64,000 nt of DNA, taken from Symbiodinium natans (taxonomy: Eukaryota; Sar; Dinophyceae; Suessiales; Symbiodiniaceae). How positions within the stretch are numbered: position 1 is the stretch's first letter; every line of letters begins with the position of its first letter. The translations under genes and the position numbers were made by a program. Below the pieces are notes generated by a model. It was not told where the DNA came from and made no database searches. It saw only the letters and a list, made by a program, of their open reading frames with translations. This document shows positions 22,815 to 33,540 of this stretch, in pieces. Where the stretch lies: assembly GCA_905221605.1 (NCBI GenBank), contig CAJNDS010002699.1:95001-159000 (forward strand). The letters run 5' to 3'.

Positions 22815-24959
22815 ATGGTGCACGGTCGGCTCTTGGCGCGTGGTTCAATTGGTCTTCTTGGCCAGTTCCAGGTCGTAAAGCAACGACGCTTTGCTTCTGC
22901 AACTCAAAACATCCTCGTATATGGTGCAAACACGGATGTAGGAAAGACGGTGGCATGCGCTGCCATTTGCCATGAGGCGCTGGTAAGAGGGCACAAAGTC
23001 GCGTACATCAAGCCCGTGCAAACTGGGAGTGACACTGATGCCCAAGCTGTTCACGAACACTGTGCTCGCAGGGGCCTCGCAGAGGCACTTCGGTTGCAGA
23101 CCCTGTTTCATTATCCGTCGCCCGAGTCTCCAGCGAGTGCGGCTGAGAAGGCCGGGGCCATTCCTCCCCAGGATGCAGAGTTCCGCAAGGCGGTGCTTAG
23201 CGCGCTTCAAGCGCATGGAGCACCGAGCGGCCCAGATCCGACAGAGAGAGATTCGTGTGCCCCTGTAGCCAATCTAGCACTCTTGGAGACTGCCGGTGGA
23301 CCTTTGAGCCCGGGACCGAACCACACTTTTCAGGCAGACATCTATGCCCCGCTGGGTCTGCCCTGTGTGTTGGTGGGAGACCCCAAGCTAGGTGGGATCT
23401 CTGCCACCGTTTGTGCCTACGAGGCCTTGGTCTCACGCAAACAGACTCCAAAAGCAATCTTGTTCATCGGGAGTGAGGGCCCTCATAGTAATGCTACCGC
23501 GGTGCAGAAGGCGCTGCCTGACGTGCCGGTGATCTCCGTGCCCTGTACCCCGCCACAGCAGGAGCCGCTGACAGATTGGCTGGCGGAGCCTCAGGTGACC
23601 AAAGGCATGTCTGCACTTCTGGAGAAGGTGCGGATGCTGCAGGGGCCGGAGGTCTCCGGTGTAGAAGAGCACTTGCGGCTGGATCGTGAACATCTGTGGC
23701 ATCCCTACACGAGCATGGTGAAGCCGGGTCTTGTATGGCCTGTGCGGAGTGCAAGTGGTTGCCATATTCAGCTTGAGGATGGTCAGAGCCTTGTGGATGG
23801 CATGGCTTCGTGGTGGTGTGCAATTCATGGCTATAATGTCCCAGAGCTAAATGCTGCCGCCACACGGCAGTTGAGTCAATCTAGCCACGTGATGTTTGGT
23901 GGCCTGACGCATCGTCCAGCCACAGACCTTGCCAAAGCACTCTTGAGTTGCGTCCCCCCAGGCCTTAGCCGGATATTTCTTTGCGACAGCGGCAGCGTGA
24001 GTGTAGAAGTGGCCCTGAAGATGGCGCTGCAGTACTGGGCGACCCAGGGAGTCCAACGGAAGTGCCGCATTGCAACTGTGCAGCGTGGGTACCACGGCGA
24101 CACCTTCGGGGCCATGGCTGTCTGTGACCCCGTGCGTGGGATGCACGGGCTCTTCAAGCATTCCCTGCCGCAGCAGCTCTTCGCCGCAGAGCCCACCCTG
24201 GCGCGACCGGGTGTGGACATTGCGGACGACGGCTTCAGCAGCATGGAGGAGCTGCTCCGGCAAAATGCCGAAGATGTTGCCGCGGTGATCATCGAGCCGG
24301 TAGTCCAGGGTGCGGGGGGGATGCGGATCTACAGCCCATCATACCTGGTGAAGCTTCGGAACCTGTGCCGTGAGCTGCGGATCCTTCTAATTTTTGATGA
24401 GATCGCGACAGGCTTCGGCCGAACTGGGAAGCTTTTTGCTGCAGAGCATGCCCAGGTCACACCAGACATCATGTGTGTAGGAAAGGCTTTGACGGGTGGT
24501 TACTGCACCCTTGGTGCCACAATTGCGTCGGAAGATGTTGCCCGTCGCGTGAGTGGGCCAGATGGGAAGCAGCCCTTGATGCATGGCCCAACCTTCATGG
24601 CCAATCCTTTGGCTTGCGCCATTGCCGCTGCCAGCATTCGCCTCCTTCTGGAGGGACCTTGGCAGAGCCGAGTGGCCGCCATCGAGAAGCAGCTGGAGCT
24701 GGAGCTCCGGCCATTGATGAAGCACCCCGAAGTCTCGGACGTGCGCGTCCTGGGTGCAATCGGCGTGGTGGAGCTGCGCAGCCCACCCAAGGAACCAGCC
24801 AAGCTGCAGCAAGCATTGGTCCGGCAAGGCGTGTGGCTCCGACCCTTTGGCCAGACCATCTACACAATGCCACCCTACATCATTTCGCAGCAGGAGCTTG
24901 GGAGCATCACCAAAGCCATGTCTGCAGTGCTTGAGGAAGGAATCGAGCTCATTGATTAG
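22815..24959 (+). CDS. bioD-bioA: fused dethiobiotin synthetase and DAPA aminotransferase
   Basis: 714 residues in one frame. The order is that of plant and fungal BIO3-BIO1: dethiobiotin synthetase first (about 30-275), then DAPA aminotransferase (about 285-714). The start carries a mitochondrial-type sequence ending RRFASATQ. BioD motifs: P-loop GANTDVGKT (usual form GTDTxVGKT), YIKPVQTG, LLETAGGPLSPG and VLVGDPKLGG. BioA motifs: HLWHPYTSM, GMASWWCAIHGY (substrate binding), HGDTFGAMAVCDP, LLIFDEIATGFGRTGK, and GKALTGGY with the PLP-binding Lys. It converts KAPA to DAPA to dethiobiotin, the substrate of the upstream biotin synthase. KAPA synthase (BioF) is not in the window. No intron or frame break was seen. 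Confidence 0.97.
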   Translation: MVHGRLLARGSIGLLGQFQVVKQRRFASATQNILVYGANTDVGKTVACAAICHEALVRGHKVAYIKPVQTGSDTDAQAVHEHCARRGLAEALRLQTLFHYPSPESPASAAEKAGAIPPQDAEFRKAVLSALQAHGAPSGPDPTERDSCAPVANLALLETAGGPLSPGPNHTFQADIYAPLGLPCVLVGDPKLGGISATVCAYEALVSRKQTPKAILFIGSEGPHSNATAVQKALPDVPVISVPCTPPQQEPLTDWLAEPQVTKGMSALLEKVRMLQGPEVSGVEEHLRLDREHLWHPYTSMVKPGLVWPVRSASGCHIQLEDGQSLVDGMASWWCAIHGYNVPELNAAATRQLSQSSHVMFGGLTHRPATDLAKALLSCVPPGLSRIFLCDSGSVSVEVALKMALQYWATQGVQRKCRIATVQRGYHGDTFGAMAVCDPVRGMHGLFKHSLPQQLFAAEPTLARPGVDIADDGFSSMEELLRQNAEDVAAVIIEPVVQGAGGMRIYSPSYLVKLRNLCRELRILLIFDEIATGFGRTGKLFAAEHAQVTPDIMCVGKALTGGYCTLGATIASEDVARRVSGPDGKQPLMHGPTFMANPLACAIAAASIRLLLEGPWQSRVAAIEKQLELELRPLMKHPEVSDVRVLGAIGVVELRSPPKEPAKLQQALVRQGVWLRPFGQTIYTMPPYIISQQELGSITKAMSAVLEEGIELID

Positions 24960-25690
24960 AGCTGATTTGTCGGCCGGCCAATAGCGTCTGGGCTGACATT
25001 GAGCAGCACGCGGATAGACACGCGGATAGACAAACGGGGGCGCTGCGCTTGCTGCGCTTGCAGATCGCTATCCGGTGTTTCCAAGCTTTGTTCCACATCG
25101 CTTGTTTGAGCATCAGGCGCGGGAGCCCCGCAACCCGGCGATACTTTGTGGTCGCGGTGCAGCAGCACTAGAGCTTGGGCGTAAGGACGAGGCCAGCACC
25201 CGATTTCTGGCGAGCAATTGTTTTCCCTCCACGCCAAGTAGTAAGTAGAAGGGTTGGATTTATCGGGCCGCCCCCTACCAGGTGTTTGCATTCGTTCGAA
25301 GCATACCCGCAAATCCAGACTGGCAAAGCGCGCAGATGTGCCACATTTAAGAAGTGCTCTAAAGTCTAAAGTCTAAAGTATCGTTTTCCGAATGCCTAGC
25401 TAAGAAGGCCTCTGATGATAAGGCATGGACGTCCCTTTGATGCGATGGCTTCCGCACTGGTAGACAAAGATATCCTCATCTCACCGTGTTTTGCAGGCCG
25501 CGGCTGACTTCAAAAGTGCACTGGTCAGCCTCCCATCCCCGAGTCGCGGAGCCCACTGCGAGCCGACAGGGGTCCTTGGTGCTGAGGCCCTCAACCCAAA
25601 GGATTCCTTCGCGGAATGGGGCCTTAAGACGATCGGGGCGGTTCCCCCGGATGCTTTCAGAAGCGTAGAGAGCGTCGAGGGAGTCGCACA
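24960..25690. other. spacer with a TPR-like fragment
   Basis: A short tandem repeat, (TCTAAAG)3, lies near 25358-25378. After an AG at 25495-25496 the + strand reads AADFKSALVSL, again like TPR helix B (25497-25529). Nothing else was recognised. Confidence 0.4.
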
Positions 25691-26788
25691 ATGTCACACA
25701 GGGTTCTCAGGGTTCGCACTGACTCTCACATATTTTCGCATGGTTTTCTAAAGCCCGAGGCCGACAAGGGCTTGGATCAAGGCAGGACTGCGGCGCTGCT
25801 GCCTCAGAGAGTTTCCAGGAAGACTGAGCCAAAATTGATCCACATTGATCCCTTCACTGCCTTGAGGACTGGATCGCAGGCGCGGCCCAGACGGGAGACC
25901 CAGGCAAGAACGTACGGAACGTACGGGGTCGTTGCCAGCCCAATCTCTCCCGACAGTGCTGACACGGTGGACTCGGACTCCGACCCCGGCATGGAGCCTG
26001 GCTTGCCGCCGGGCTTGCCGCCTGGCTTGCAGCCTGAAAAGGACACACAGGACGCACATGCGACCCACGTCGCAGAAGCAACACCAGAGACACCTTCGAT
26101 GGAAGTGACTTTGGCGCTAAGCGCCTCGAAGCCCAAAGCCAAAGCACAGCCACCTTTCACAGAGCCTTCCGTGCTTTCCCATTCCCAGCCACAAGCTTCC
26201 ATCCCCCATGATGACGAGGTGCCCATGACCCCAGCACCGCAGACCCTCCCACCAGAGCAATCCACATCAGGCCACTCAGTCCAGATACCAGAGCCAGCCA
26301 AGCCCAAAGCGCCCCCAATCTCCCACGAGGAGGTGGCCAGGCGCTTCGTCTCGGCATTCTCGTTGCCAGCAGAGCCGAAAGCAATGCCAGAAGCAACGCC
26401 AAAAGCAGCTGCAAAAGCAACAGCAAAACCAACAGCAACAGCAAAAGCAACAGCAAAAGCAACAGCAAAAGCAACGCTAGAGGCGAAGCCAGAAGCGTCA
26501 CTAGCATTCCCAGATGAAACGCCAGAACCTCCTCCAAGCCCACCTGTCGCCGGCGACAAGCCGTCACCTGCGTCGTCACCTGCGTCACCTGCGTCAACTG
26601 CGTCACCCGCGCCGCCGCCACTCGCATCGACACCTGCACCGCAACCTGCACCAGCACCCGCTCCGGCTGGCAAGACTGTGCGAAAGCCACAAGGACAACG
26701 CCTTGTCCAACCAGAACCTGTGCTGGAAGCTGAGACAAGTGGAGTCGGGTGGAGTCGGATAGCTCGATGGAGTTCCACATCATTCTAG
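25691..26788 (+). CDS. Pro/Ala/Lys-rich disordered protein segment, unidentified
   Basis: An open frame of about 365 codons. Its start is not defined: the first Met may be internal to an exon. It has GLPPGLPPGLQP (about 25999-26033), acidic-Ser runs, a repeated ATAK motif from a GCAACAGCAAAA 12-mer (26415-26475), and a Pro-Ala-Ser tract from CACCTGCGT 9-mers (26568-26620). Two short non-repetitive blocks, HEEVARRFVSAFSLPAEPKA and VRKPQGQRLVQPEPVL, argue that it is translated. The opposite strand is also open over much of this, rich in Gly/Ala/Val. Low complexity keeps both frames open, so function and even coding status are uncertain. Confidence 0.4.
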   Translation: MSHRVLRVRTDSHIFSHGFLKPEADKGLDQGRTAALLPQRVSRKTEPKLIHIDPFTALRTGSQARPRRETQARTYGTYGVVASPISPDSADTVDSDSDPGMEPGLPPGLPPGLQPEKDTQDAHATHVAEATPETPSMEVTLALSASKPKAKAQPPFTEPSVLSHSQPQASIPHDDEVPMTPAPQTLPPEQSTSGHSVQIPEPAKPKAPPISHEEVARRFVSAFSLPAEPKAMPEATPKAAAKATAKPTATAKATAKATAKATLEAKPEASLAFPDETPEPPPSPPVAGDKPSPASSPASPASTASPAPPPLASTPAPQPAPAPAPAGKTVRKPQGQRLVQPEPVLEAETSGVGWSRIARWSSTSF

Positions 26789-26988
26789 ATTTCAAATCGG
26801 TTCCACCGCGACGTGTGCAGCCTTTTCCAAGGCGCAGGAGCAGCCGACTCCAGGCCAAGTTGCCAAAATTGGAGGGCCTCTGAGGGCTTCTCAGGGCTTT
26901 CTCTCTAGTGATCGTCTTCCGATCGTCTTGCTCTTCTTGCCCTGTTGAAATAGTGCAATTGGCCCCCGCTCGGTCGTCAATTCTGCTG

Positions 26989-27714
26989 CAGGCTAAGGCG
27001 GAGAAAGTCGAGGAGGCAAACGCCAAAGTGGCTGCCAAGGCGCTCGTTGTGGCTTTTGTCTTCTTGTCTCTTGGGAGCGGCTGTGGTGCGAGCATGTGTG
27101 AGCTCTGCCGTACGGCCAAGGCGGAGGCCAAAGCCAAGGCCAAAGCCAAAGCGAAGGGGAAGGCCAAAGCGGCCCCGAAGGCAAAGCCGAAAGCAAAGTC
27201 GAAGGCCAAGGAGGCACCCAAAGCGAAGGCCAAGGCCAAAGCCAAAATCAAAGGCGAGCCGAACGAGGACCCACGTGTCATGTGTGCCGATCTCTGGGTT
27301 GGGACGAAAGGATCCCGGATCATCTCCGAGGCTGCTTGGCGGCAGCCGCTGTTGTTCTCGCATGCGGTGCGGCAGGACGAGCAACCTTTGTCGGATTTGC
27401 TGAAGGCCGGCACTTTCCTGCCACAGCAGCGCCAGGTCGTGCAAGTTGTGCTTTGGCCCATTGGTCCTATTCATTTGGTCGTCCTGCGGCCGTTGTCGAG
27501 ATTTGTTGTCGGCGTTTTCCCGCTCACTTTTGTACAGTCACCTTGCATAGGTTCGCACGCGGGTCACTTTGAATGGGGGTCACACAGTCACACTGGTAGA
27601 GGTCAACAAGTTTCGGCTTTCTCATCAGGAATACACAATAAATTTTCCACGAATCGCAACATGAACCGACAGTCGTTTGTGCCTTGGGACCTGGAGCGCA
27701 AGTTGCAAGGCTGA
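26989..27714 (+). CDS. Lys-Ala repeat protein segment, unidentified
   Basis: The + frame encodes a 40-50 residue block of alternating Ala-Lys (27109-27258; 6-mer GCCAAA/GCCAAG repeats), resembling the tail of linker histones or other basic nuclear proteins. After it comes ordinary sequence (SEAAWRQPLLFSHAV, RQDEQPLSDLLKAGTFLP). A hydrophobic block, LVVAFVFLSLGSGC, precedes it. The complementary strand reads Leu-Ala-Phe-Gly repeats and is the less likely coding strand. A similar block, KPKAKAKEKTKAKSKK, occurs at 31613-31661. No family assigned. Confidence 0.35.
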   Translation, partial: QAKAEKVEEANAKVAAKALVVAFVFLSLGSGCGASMCELCRTAKAEAKAKAKAKAKGKAKAAPKAKPKAKSKAKEAPKAKAKAKAKIKGEPNEDPRVMCADLWVGTKGSRIISEAAWRQPLLFSHAVRQDEQPLSDLLKAGTFLPQQRQVVQVVLWPIGPIHLVVLRPLSRFVVGVFPLTFVQSPCIGSHAGHFEWGSHSHTGRGQQVSAFSSGIHNKFSTNRNMNRQSFVPWDLERKLQG

Positions 27715-28340
27715 CAGGAAGGATGGGTGTCGCACGATGTCGTCGCACTTGCGAAAAAGTCGAGTTCTTCTTCGTGCAAGCATGGCGTAGGCTCCCGATG
27801 AAATCCACGTACTTGGTGCTGGCACGCTTTCTTCGCCTCCGGCTCCAGGATGCCGCCCCCAAGGCGAAGCGTCGCGCCAAGGCTGGGTCTTGCCGGTCTT
27901 GGCTGCTCTGCGCCTCGGCCAGCGCCAGCCGTTTTGCGAGAGGCGCCTTACGCTGGCCCTGCCAGGAGTTGAGTTAAGAGGACATCGAGGTCTCCTGACT
28001 GCCGGTGGATGCTGTGAGCACCCAAAAAGGCGCGCCAAGAAAGGCTCCGTTCAGTTTCGAGTGAAAGCGATATTGCGAGGGGCACTCGGGAAGCATGGCC
28101 TGATCAACTGCTATGTGCTTGCGACGAATGGTTTGATTGATCTTTGAATACGAAGTCAAGATATGCGCAAGTAGTGACTGCTTCGGAGCCAAAGTAGCTC
28201 TTCTTGGTCATGCGGTCGCCTCAGCTTCTCAGAACCCAACAGAACCCAACAGAACTCAACAGAACCAGCACCCACTTGCCAGGCCGGATGCGAAGGTCTG
28301 GCCCGGCCTCCAGGCCTTTTGCAGCTTTCCCGCGTGCGAG
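27715..28340. other. no recognised gene; short 10-mer tandem repeat
   Basis: An AACCCAACAG-type 10-mer is repeated about four times at 28232-28266. Open frames are otherwise unremarkable. Confidence 0.4.
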
Positions 28341-28960
28341 CCAGGTGTTCAAGTTCGAGAACCTTCCAGTAGAGCTTCACAAGCGTGCCCCAGCCTTAGG
28401 CTCTTTCATTCGCAGGAAGTGCCCTCGGATTTTGGCTGTTCCTGCCTGTGACATTTCATTGGAGGTCAAAACTCGATGGCTGCTTTACCTAGCAGTTGGT
28501 TTCTCCGTAACACTGCTCCTGGGCTGCATACATGCACATCGCACCAGAAAGGCCCAATGCGGTTGTCGTGAGAGTTCTTGAAAGAGATCCTTCCCCGATT
28601 CTTGCAGCAGCTGTTTGGGGTTGCGAGAAGCAAAATCCGCTAGGCCCATGGAAGCCCATCAGCACCCCTGCACACGAAGTATGCCCAAGCAGCTCAAGTG
28701 AAGCCGTGTTCAACCACTACGTGAAGCCATGGCTTTCCTGTTGACGCCATTCTGCCGCTGCTCCTCGAATTGGGGAGAAGCTGCGCTGGAAGATGGCGAT
28801 GGGGACTCCATCGCCCGAGCCGATGGTGCCTTTGTCGAGAAGAGAGATGCAAAGCAGATGCAAAGCAGAGCAAAGCAGAGCAATCGTTGAGCAATCGTTG
28901 CAACTGCAAGAAGTTCTCACAAGGGTCAGGACGGTCAGGACGTTTCATATGAGCTGAATG
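28341..28960 (+). other. coding-like exons with one membrane segment, unidentified
   Basis: The frame VFKFENLPVELHKRAPALGS continues to a hydrophobic stretch, WLLYLAVGFSVTLLLGCI (about 28480-28533), a possible transmembrane helix. Next come IAPERPNAVVVRVLERD (28538-28590) and a helix-prone block, REMQSRCKAEQSRAIVEQSL (28842-28905). Frames differ and no family was recognised. Confidence 0.28.
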
Positions 28961-29679
28961 GCTGCTAAGGGGATGCCAGATTAAGACTTCCACTTCCGCA
29001 AGAGGAGGAGCTGGCGGCACTTTGGTTCCATTAAATCTGGGCAGCTGCGGAAGCGCTCCAAGAGTCTTTCGAACTCAACCAAGGTCCAAAGAAGCGAGCA
29101 AAAAGAAGACAACGCAGAGGACAAGGCTTCTTCTTCACTGCTCGTTCCGTGCTGTTGATCGTAGGCCCATAGGTCCTCATAGGTCCCCATCTGCCGACTG
29201 TACAATGGAGGCCTCGGACCATTCCACGACGGCCACGGCCACCGGCACACAGGAGAGTATCGGACAGAGCATGCGGAGCACACCTGTATTTCGGGGGCCA
29301 AGCTGCGTCTACTCGTGTAGCAACGAATCCTGCCATGTTGCCTTGCCCGAGCGCAGCGGGCCGATGCAGGCCTTGACTAGGTTGGAAGAACCGGGAAGGA
29401 TCGGAAACTCTGATTTCTAGCATTGCAGTTCCCCAAATGCCAGCTGCGAAGATAGGGCAACCGGGCAACGGTCTGATCTCGAGTTGTGGGTGGTGTGTTT
29501 CTGTTGCGCGGGTCATACAGCAGCCCACACGACATTCACTGTCGGGCCGTAGTTGTGGCAGTTTGCGGTCTAGGAGCTTCCGGAGGCTCCCCCGGAGGTC
29601 GGAGACGCCAAGGAGCCTGGACCGAAACAGACCAGAAATCACACACAACACACAGCACACACCTCACGCACTGAAGGAA
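28961..29679. other. no recognised gene
   Basis: Overlapping open frames on both strands without motifs. Nothing further could be supported. Confidence 0.35.
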
Positions 29680-30640
29680 GACATGGGGGAAAAGGTAAGC
29701 ATGGAGCCAGCTGCCCTGAAGGAGGCACAGGAGGCGCTTGACCCATCCACTTCAGCAGAGCAAGTTGCACCAGCAAAGGCCGTCAAAGTATTTTGTGGGT
29801 TGCAAGGTATGGACCGTGCGAAGATTTCGGTTGTTCGTGGCTGAAGGCTGAAGCGGAGTCGGAGCTCGCGCAGGAGAAGCAGGAGGTCATTGAAGAGAAG
29901 GCAGAATCCTCGGCGTGCTGCACGCGCCGGTGTTGGCTTCAGCGTGCTTGCTGTAGGTGCGGAGACCTCCTGAGCCGCTGACAACGAGCCTGCGTCTGCA
30001 AGAGTAGACAATTTGTGGGAGTTGGTTGTCTATGGCATTGCGATGCATGTGAGTGTTTAAGGCTCGAGGAACAAGACTTCAATGACAGAGGGGTGAGCAC
30101 CCTGGATGAGTCCAAGAAGTTCACCTATGTACTAGGCGATCTGCGCCCTTCATTCCTGCACATGAGCAGCTACTTCTCTGGTCTTGGCAGGCAATGATTA
30201 CAAGTGCACCTTGACCGGCTGGACGCACACAAGGCCGTCTCTCGGAAGCAGCCAGTTGCTGATGCAGACACGGCTCTGTGCTCATCCAGCGCGGCCCCCT
30301 TCGCCGCCCATGCAGTTCAGCCGCGAAAACTAAAGTTTGTGCAGCCACAGAGGTATGCGCGCGGCTTCATTCGCAACAAGCCGGGCAATGCAAAAGCCAC
30401 GGTTTCCGGCCTAGATCCGGGTGTACTGTACCTATGGAAGGCCGCCGCTGATGTGCCCGTCTGTCTGTGTGCTGTGGTCTGGATGTTCCTTTTTGCAGAC
30501 ACTTTGCTGCCATGCAGGTTTACCAAGTGGCCAAACTTTACGGCAGCGCCAATGGTGCATGCCTCATGCGCCTGCTCTCTTAAGTGCTGCTTAACGGATC
30601 TTTGGGCCAAGGCTGACTGCTGTAAGAATCTGTAAGAAGC
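29680..30640 (+). other. coding-like exons, unidentified
   Basis: Blocks in order: MGEKVSMEPAALKEAQEALD with AEQVAPAKAVKVF (29683-29790), KAEAESELAQEKQEVIEEKA (29847-29905, acidic helix), ESKKFTYVLGDLRPSFLHM (30111-30165), and RKLKFVQPQRYARGF with ATVSGLDPGVLYLWKAA (30325-30450). The last resembles the closing strands of an FN3-like fold, but it is too short to call. Frame changes imply introns. Confidence 0.3.
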
Positions 30641-30819
30641 CTCATGTGTTCTTGTTCCAGCAGCTGCGGTAGACGAGTGGGCGGGCAGAGCACCAAGCGT
30701 TACAGAAACACATCGCTGCCGAAGCCGCCGAAGCCAGGCTTGGAAGTCAATGGCGAATCTCAGGGTAGCACCGTGGCGAGCGGCTCCACTGAGGCCCGGT
30801 CCATGATCACAACAGCATG

Positions 30820-31545
30820 AGCGCTTGGGCTTCGCAGGGCCTCGCATGGCCATCGGGAGTACTGAGTACGAAGCCACAGACGATCACAGACGACAAACAT
30901 CTGCAGACTGCCGGTTGCTTTGTCTATGAGGCCACGGCTTCAGGCAAGACGCTCGCCGACAGTTCAGGGAAGATCCTTGGCAAAGCCTTGGCCCGATCTC
31001 CGTTGTTTGTTTTGCCGAATGTGACCTTACTTTGGTATAAAAAGATGCTTGGAGACGTAGGTATTTTCTCGCGCGATGTAGGGTAGGGCCTCTTTGAAGA
31101 GAGGCACCAGCAGCACATGAGGTTTACGGAACTTGAGAGGCACATGAATGAAGCGACATGCGCGGGCAGACCGCAAATCCTATGTATATGGCTAGCTGCA
31201 GTGCGCCGAACACTATCCCCCCACGACAAATGATGACATGTAAGACGTGGCAAAGTATGGATTTCATATTGCCTGTGTCGGCATGTAAAAAGTGTCTCTG
31301 TGTATGTGTGTGTGTGTGTGTGTGCTGTCTCGATGTGTGTGTGTGTGTGCGTCCGCGCGCATGCTCTCTCTCGCTCTCTCTCTCTCTCTCGCTATGGGTG
31401 CGTGCGCGGCAAGAACTTCTTCAGGATGACTTTCACCTTCGGCCGCGATGGTGACGAAGTGCACTTGTCTGGTATTGCCGTGGCTCGAGAGGAAGCCAAG
31501 GAGGGGAACCTTTGGAGGCATCTAAGCCAATCGAAGCCAACCTAA
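30820..31545 (+). other. coding-like blocks around a (TG)n/(CT)n microsatellite
   Basis: Upstream is VYEATASGKTLADSSGKILG (about 30922-30981). The TG then CT dinucleotide tract lies at 31295-31392. It is followed by FFRMTFTFGRDGDEVHLSGI with AVAREEAKEGNLW (31411-31510), which looks like genuine protein. The microsatellite is probably within an intron. No family recognised. Confidence 0.28.
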
Positions 31546-31569
31546 GCCATCTGAGCTTGAGCTTCATCT

Positions 31570-33540
31570 TCCCTGTGGAACGTGGTTTTGGTGGAAGTAA
31601 GGAAAGTCCTGAAGCCTAAAGCGAAGGCAAAGGAAAAAACAAAGGCAAAATCCAAAAAGGAAGGTCGGCCATGCTGTGCTGAAAAGCTGCGGTGAAGTGG
31701 TGCCATGTACAACATGCCTTGAGACAGCGTTGTTTGGAGAGGCAAGTACGATGAGTTCGGCCGAAGGATAGACAAGCCAAAGAAGAAGGAACTATCGTCG
31801 TCTGATGAGGACCCTTGACTTTTTGCTTGAAGCAGATGTCGTCCTTCTCGACTTCGGAATATCCGCTGAGCGCTGACTAGGACCTCGACGACTTGTGTCC
31901 ATCCTCCAGAAAGAATGCGGATTTTGAGCGTGCTGCTTTGGTATGAATAGCCTTCTTGCGCCTGGTGACTTAGTGGGTGTAGCTGAGGGTACGATACAGT
32001 ACATGGTCCTCAAGTTTCTTCTGCTGAAGCGACCTTAGGAGCTGAGAAGGATGAAGAAGAAGGTTCGAGAAGGCGCAGGGAGCTCTCTGAACGTTCCCAG
32101 CGTGCTCCTTCATAACTTTCCAGGCATGACTGAGCAGCAGAGGGAGGAGATGGAGAACCCGTGGCTTTACACGCAGATCTCTGACCAGGCAGGTCGGGGG
32201 TCCCTCATTGAAACTGAGTCGCGCAAACGGCTGACAGTCACACTGACATCTGATCCTAAGCTGTGACACTTGAGGAGAGGGAGCTCAAGAAGCAGATGTT
32301 CAGAAGCTTCTACCAAGAGCAGTATGTCTTTTGGACCGGCAGATCGAAAGCTGGAGCAAGCACTCTAAGCAGGGGAGTCGTGCTGAAGTTGTCGCATGCA
32401 CATCGCGATCCTAGGCGCGGTTAAAAAACAAAGCCCAGCCCGACTACAAGCAGTACGAGAAGCACCTCAGCAGCAGAGGTGTAGATAAGACATGGGAATG
32501 AGTACTGCAGGCTTCTGTTTCGGCACCATTTTCGTACACCCAATTTTTTTGCTAACTACCGCAGAAGGACTCGAAGCCTTCGGATGCGTTTGAGCTTCGT
32601 AGCTTGAAAACCTTCGGCGCCCCCGTGATCCTTGCATAGCCGCATAGCCAGTCTGCCCAAATATCTGGCCTTCCCAGGAGCACCTCACAACCTGAACAAA
32701 CGCCCTTTTCGCGGCTGCTTCTTTGCGTCTTTGTTGTGCAAAGTGGTGTCGTGAGGAGCGATCCAGAAACCGGGCAGCCTCTTGGATGCCTACTACCGGC
32801 TTGTGGGGAATTCTTTTTTACTTGCCCCATGTTTTCCTTTGGCTGAGGTCGGTTGCGGGTGCAAATTTGAAGGCTGAGGGAGGGCATCGGCCCCTACCCC
32901 GGCCGAAAGGATTCTCGGCTCGCTTATGCTCAATGGTCAATGGCAGATGGATGTGGCCTGTTGAGCGGCAGCTCTCAGGAATCAAGCTTCCGGCAGACTT
33001 TCGGAAGTCGGTCGGACGCATTTCTCAGAAAGAGCTTTTCCAAAAGTACTCCTGCAAAGGACGCATCTGCAAAAGTTGGCATGCTTGCGCGCATGACTTG
33101 CCCCCTCCGCAGGAGAAAGAATGCTGATTTCCGTGTACGGCGACCTGTTCGATGTCTCGGTGATGCCCTTTACTACATGTAATAAATGTCCTCGGAAAGA
33201 AGCTTCCGTTGTCGTTTTCCGCATGGCAAGGATCGCCCCGACAAGTATGGACCAGACGGCCCATACTGGCACCTGAGCTGCAGCGCACTTCCTTTCTGCG
33301 CATGCTGCCTGCCCGACCGTGGGCAAAGGTACATGACCGGGAAAGACATCACCTGGGCGCTCATGAGTGGTGAGGACACTGAGGAGACCATGGACAAGTT
33401 TTATGTCACTTGGTGGAAGAGTCTCACACGCCCAGCTGCGTGTGGAATGCATGTGAGTCTAAGGATGTCTTCAAGATTCAGCCGGCCGAAGCTGCAGATA
33501 GGTGGCTTCACCAAGAGCTGCATATGTTGAGCTTTCCTGG
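31570..33540 (+). other. coding-like exon series, unidentified
   Basis: Blocks include a Lys-Ala run, KPKAKAKEKTKAKSKK (31613-31661); MTEQQREEMENPWLYTQI (32126-32180); ERELKKQMFRSFYQEQYVF (32278-32335); DYKQYEKHLSSRGVDKTWE (32440-32500); WMWPVERQLSGIKLPADFRK (32950-33010); and TGKDITWALMSGEDTEETMD with KFYVTWW (33332-33415). They look translated but sit in several frames. No known domain was recognised. Confidence 0.3.

Noticed and set aside
25804-27461. Large minus-strand proteins rich in Gly/Ala/Val and Leu-Ala-Phe
   Set aside because: They mirror low-complexity + strand arrays; the + strand has the non-repetitive protein-like blocks.
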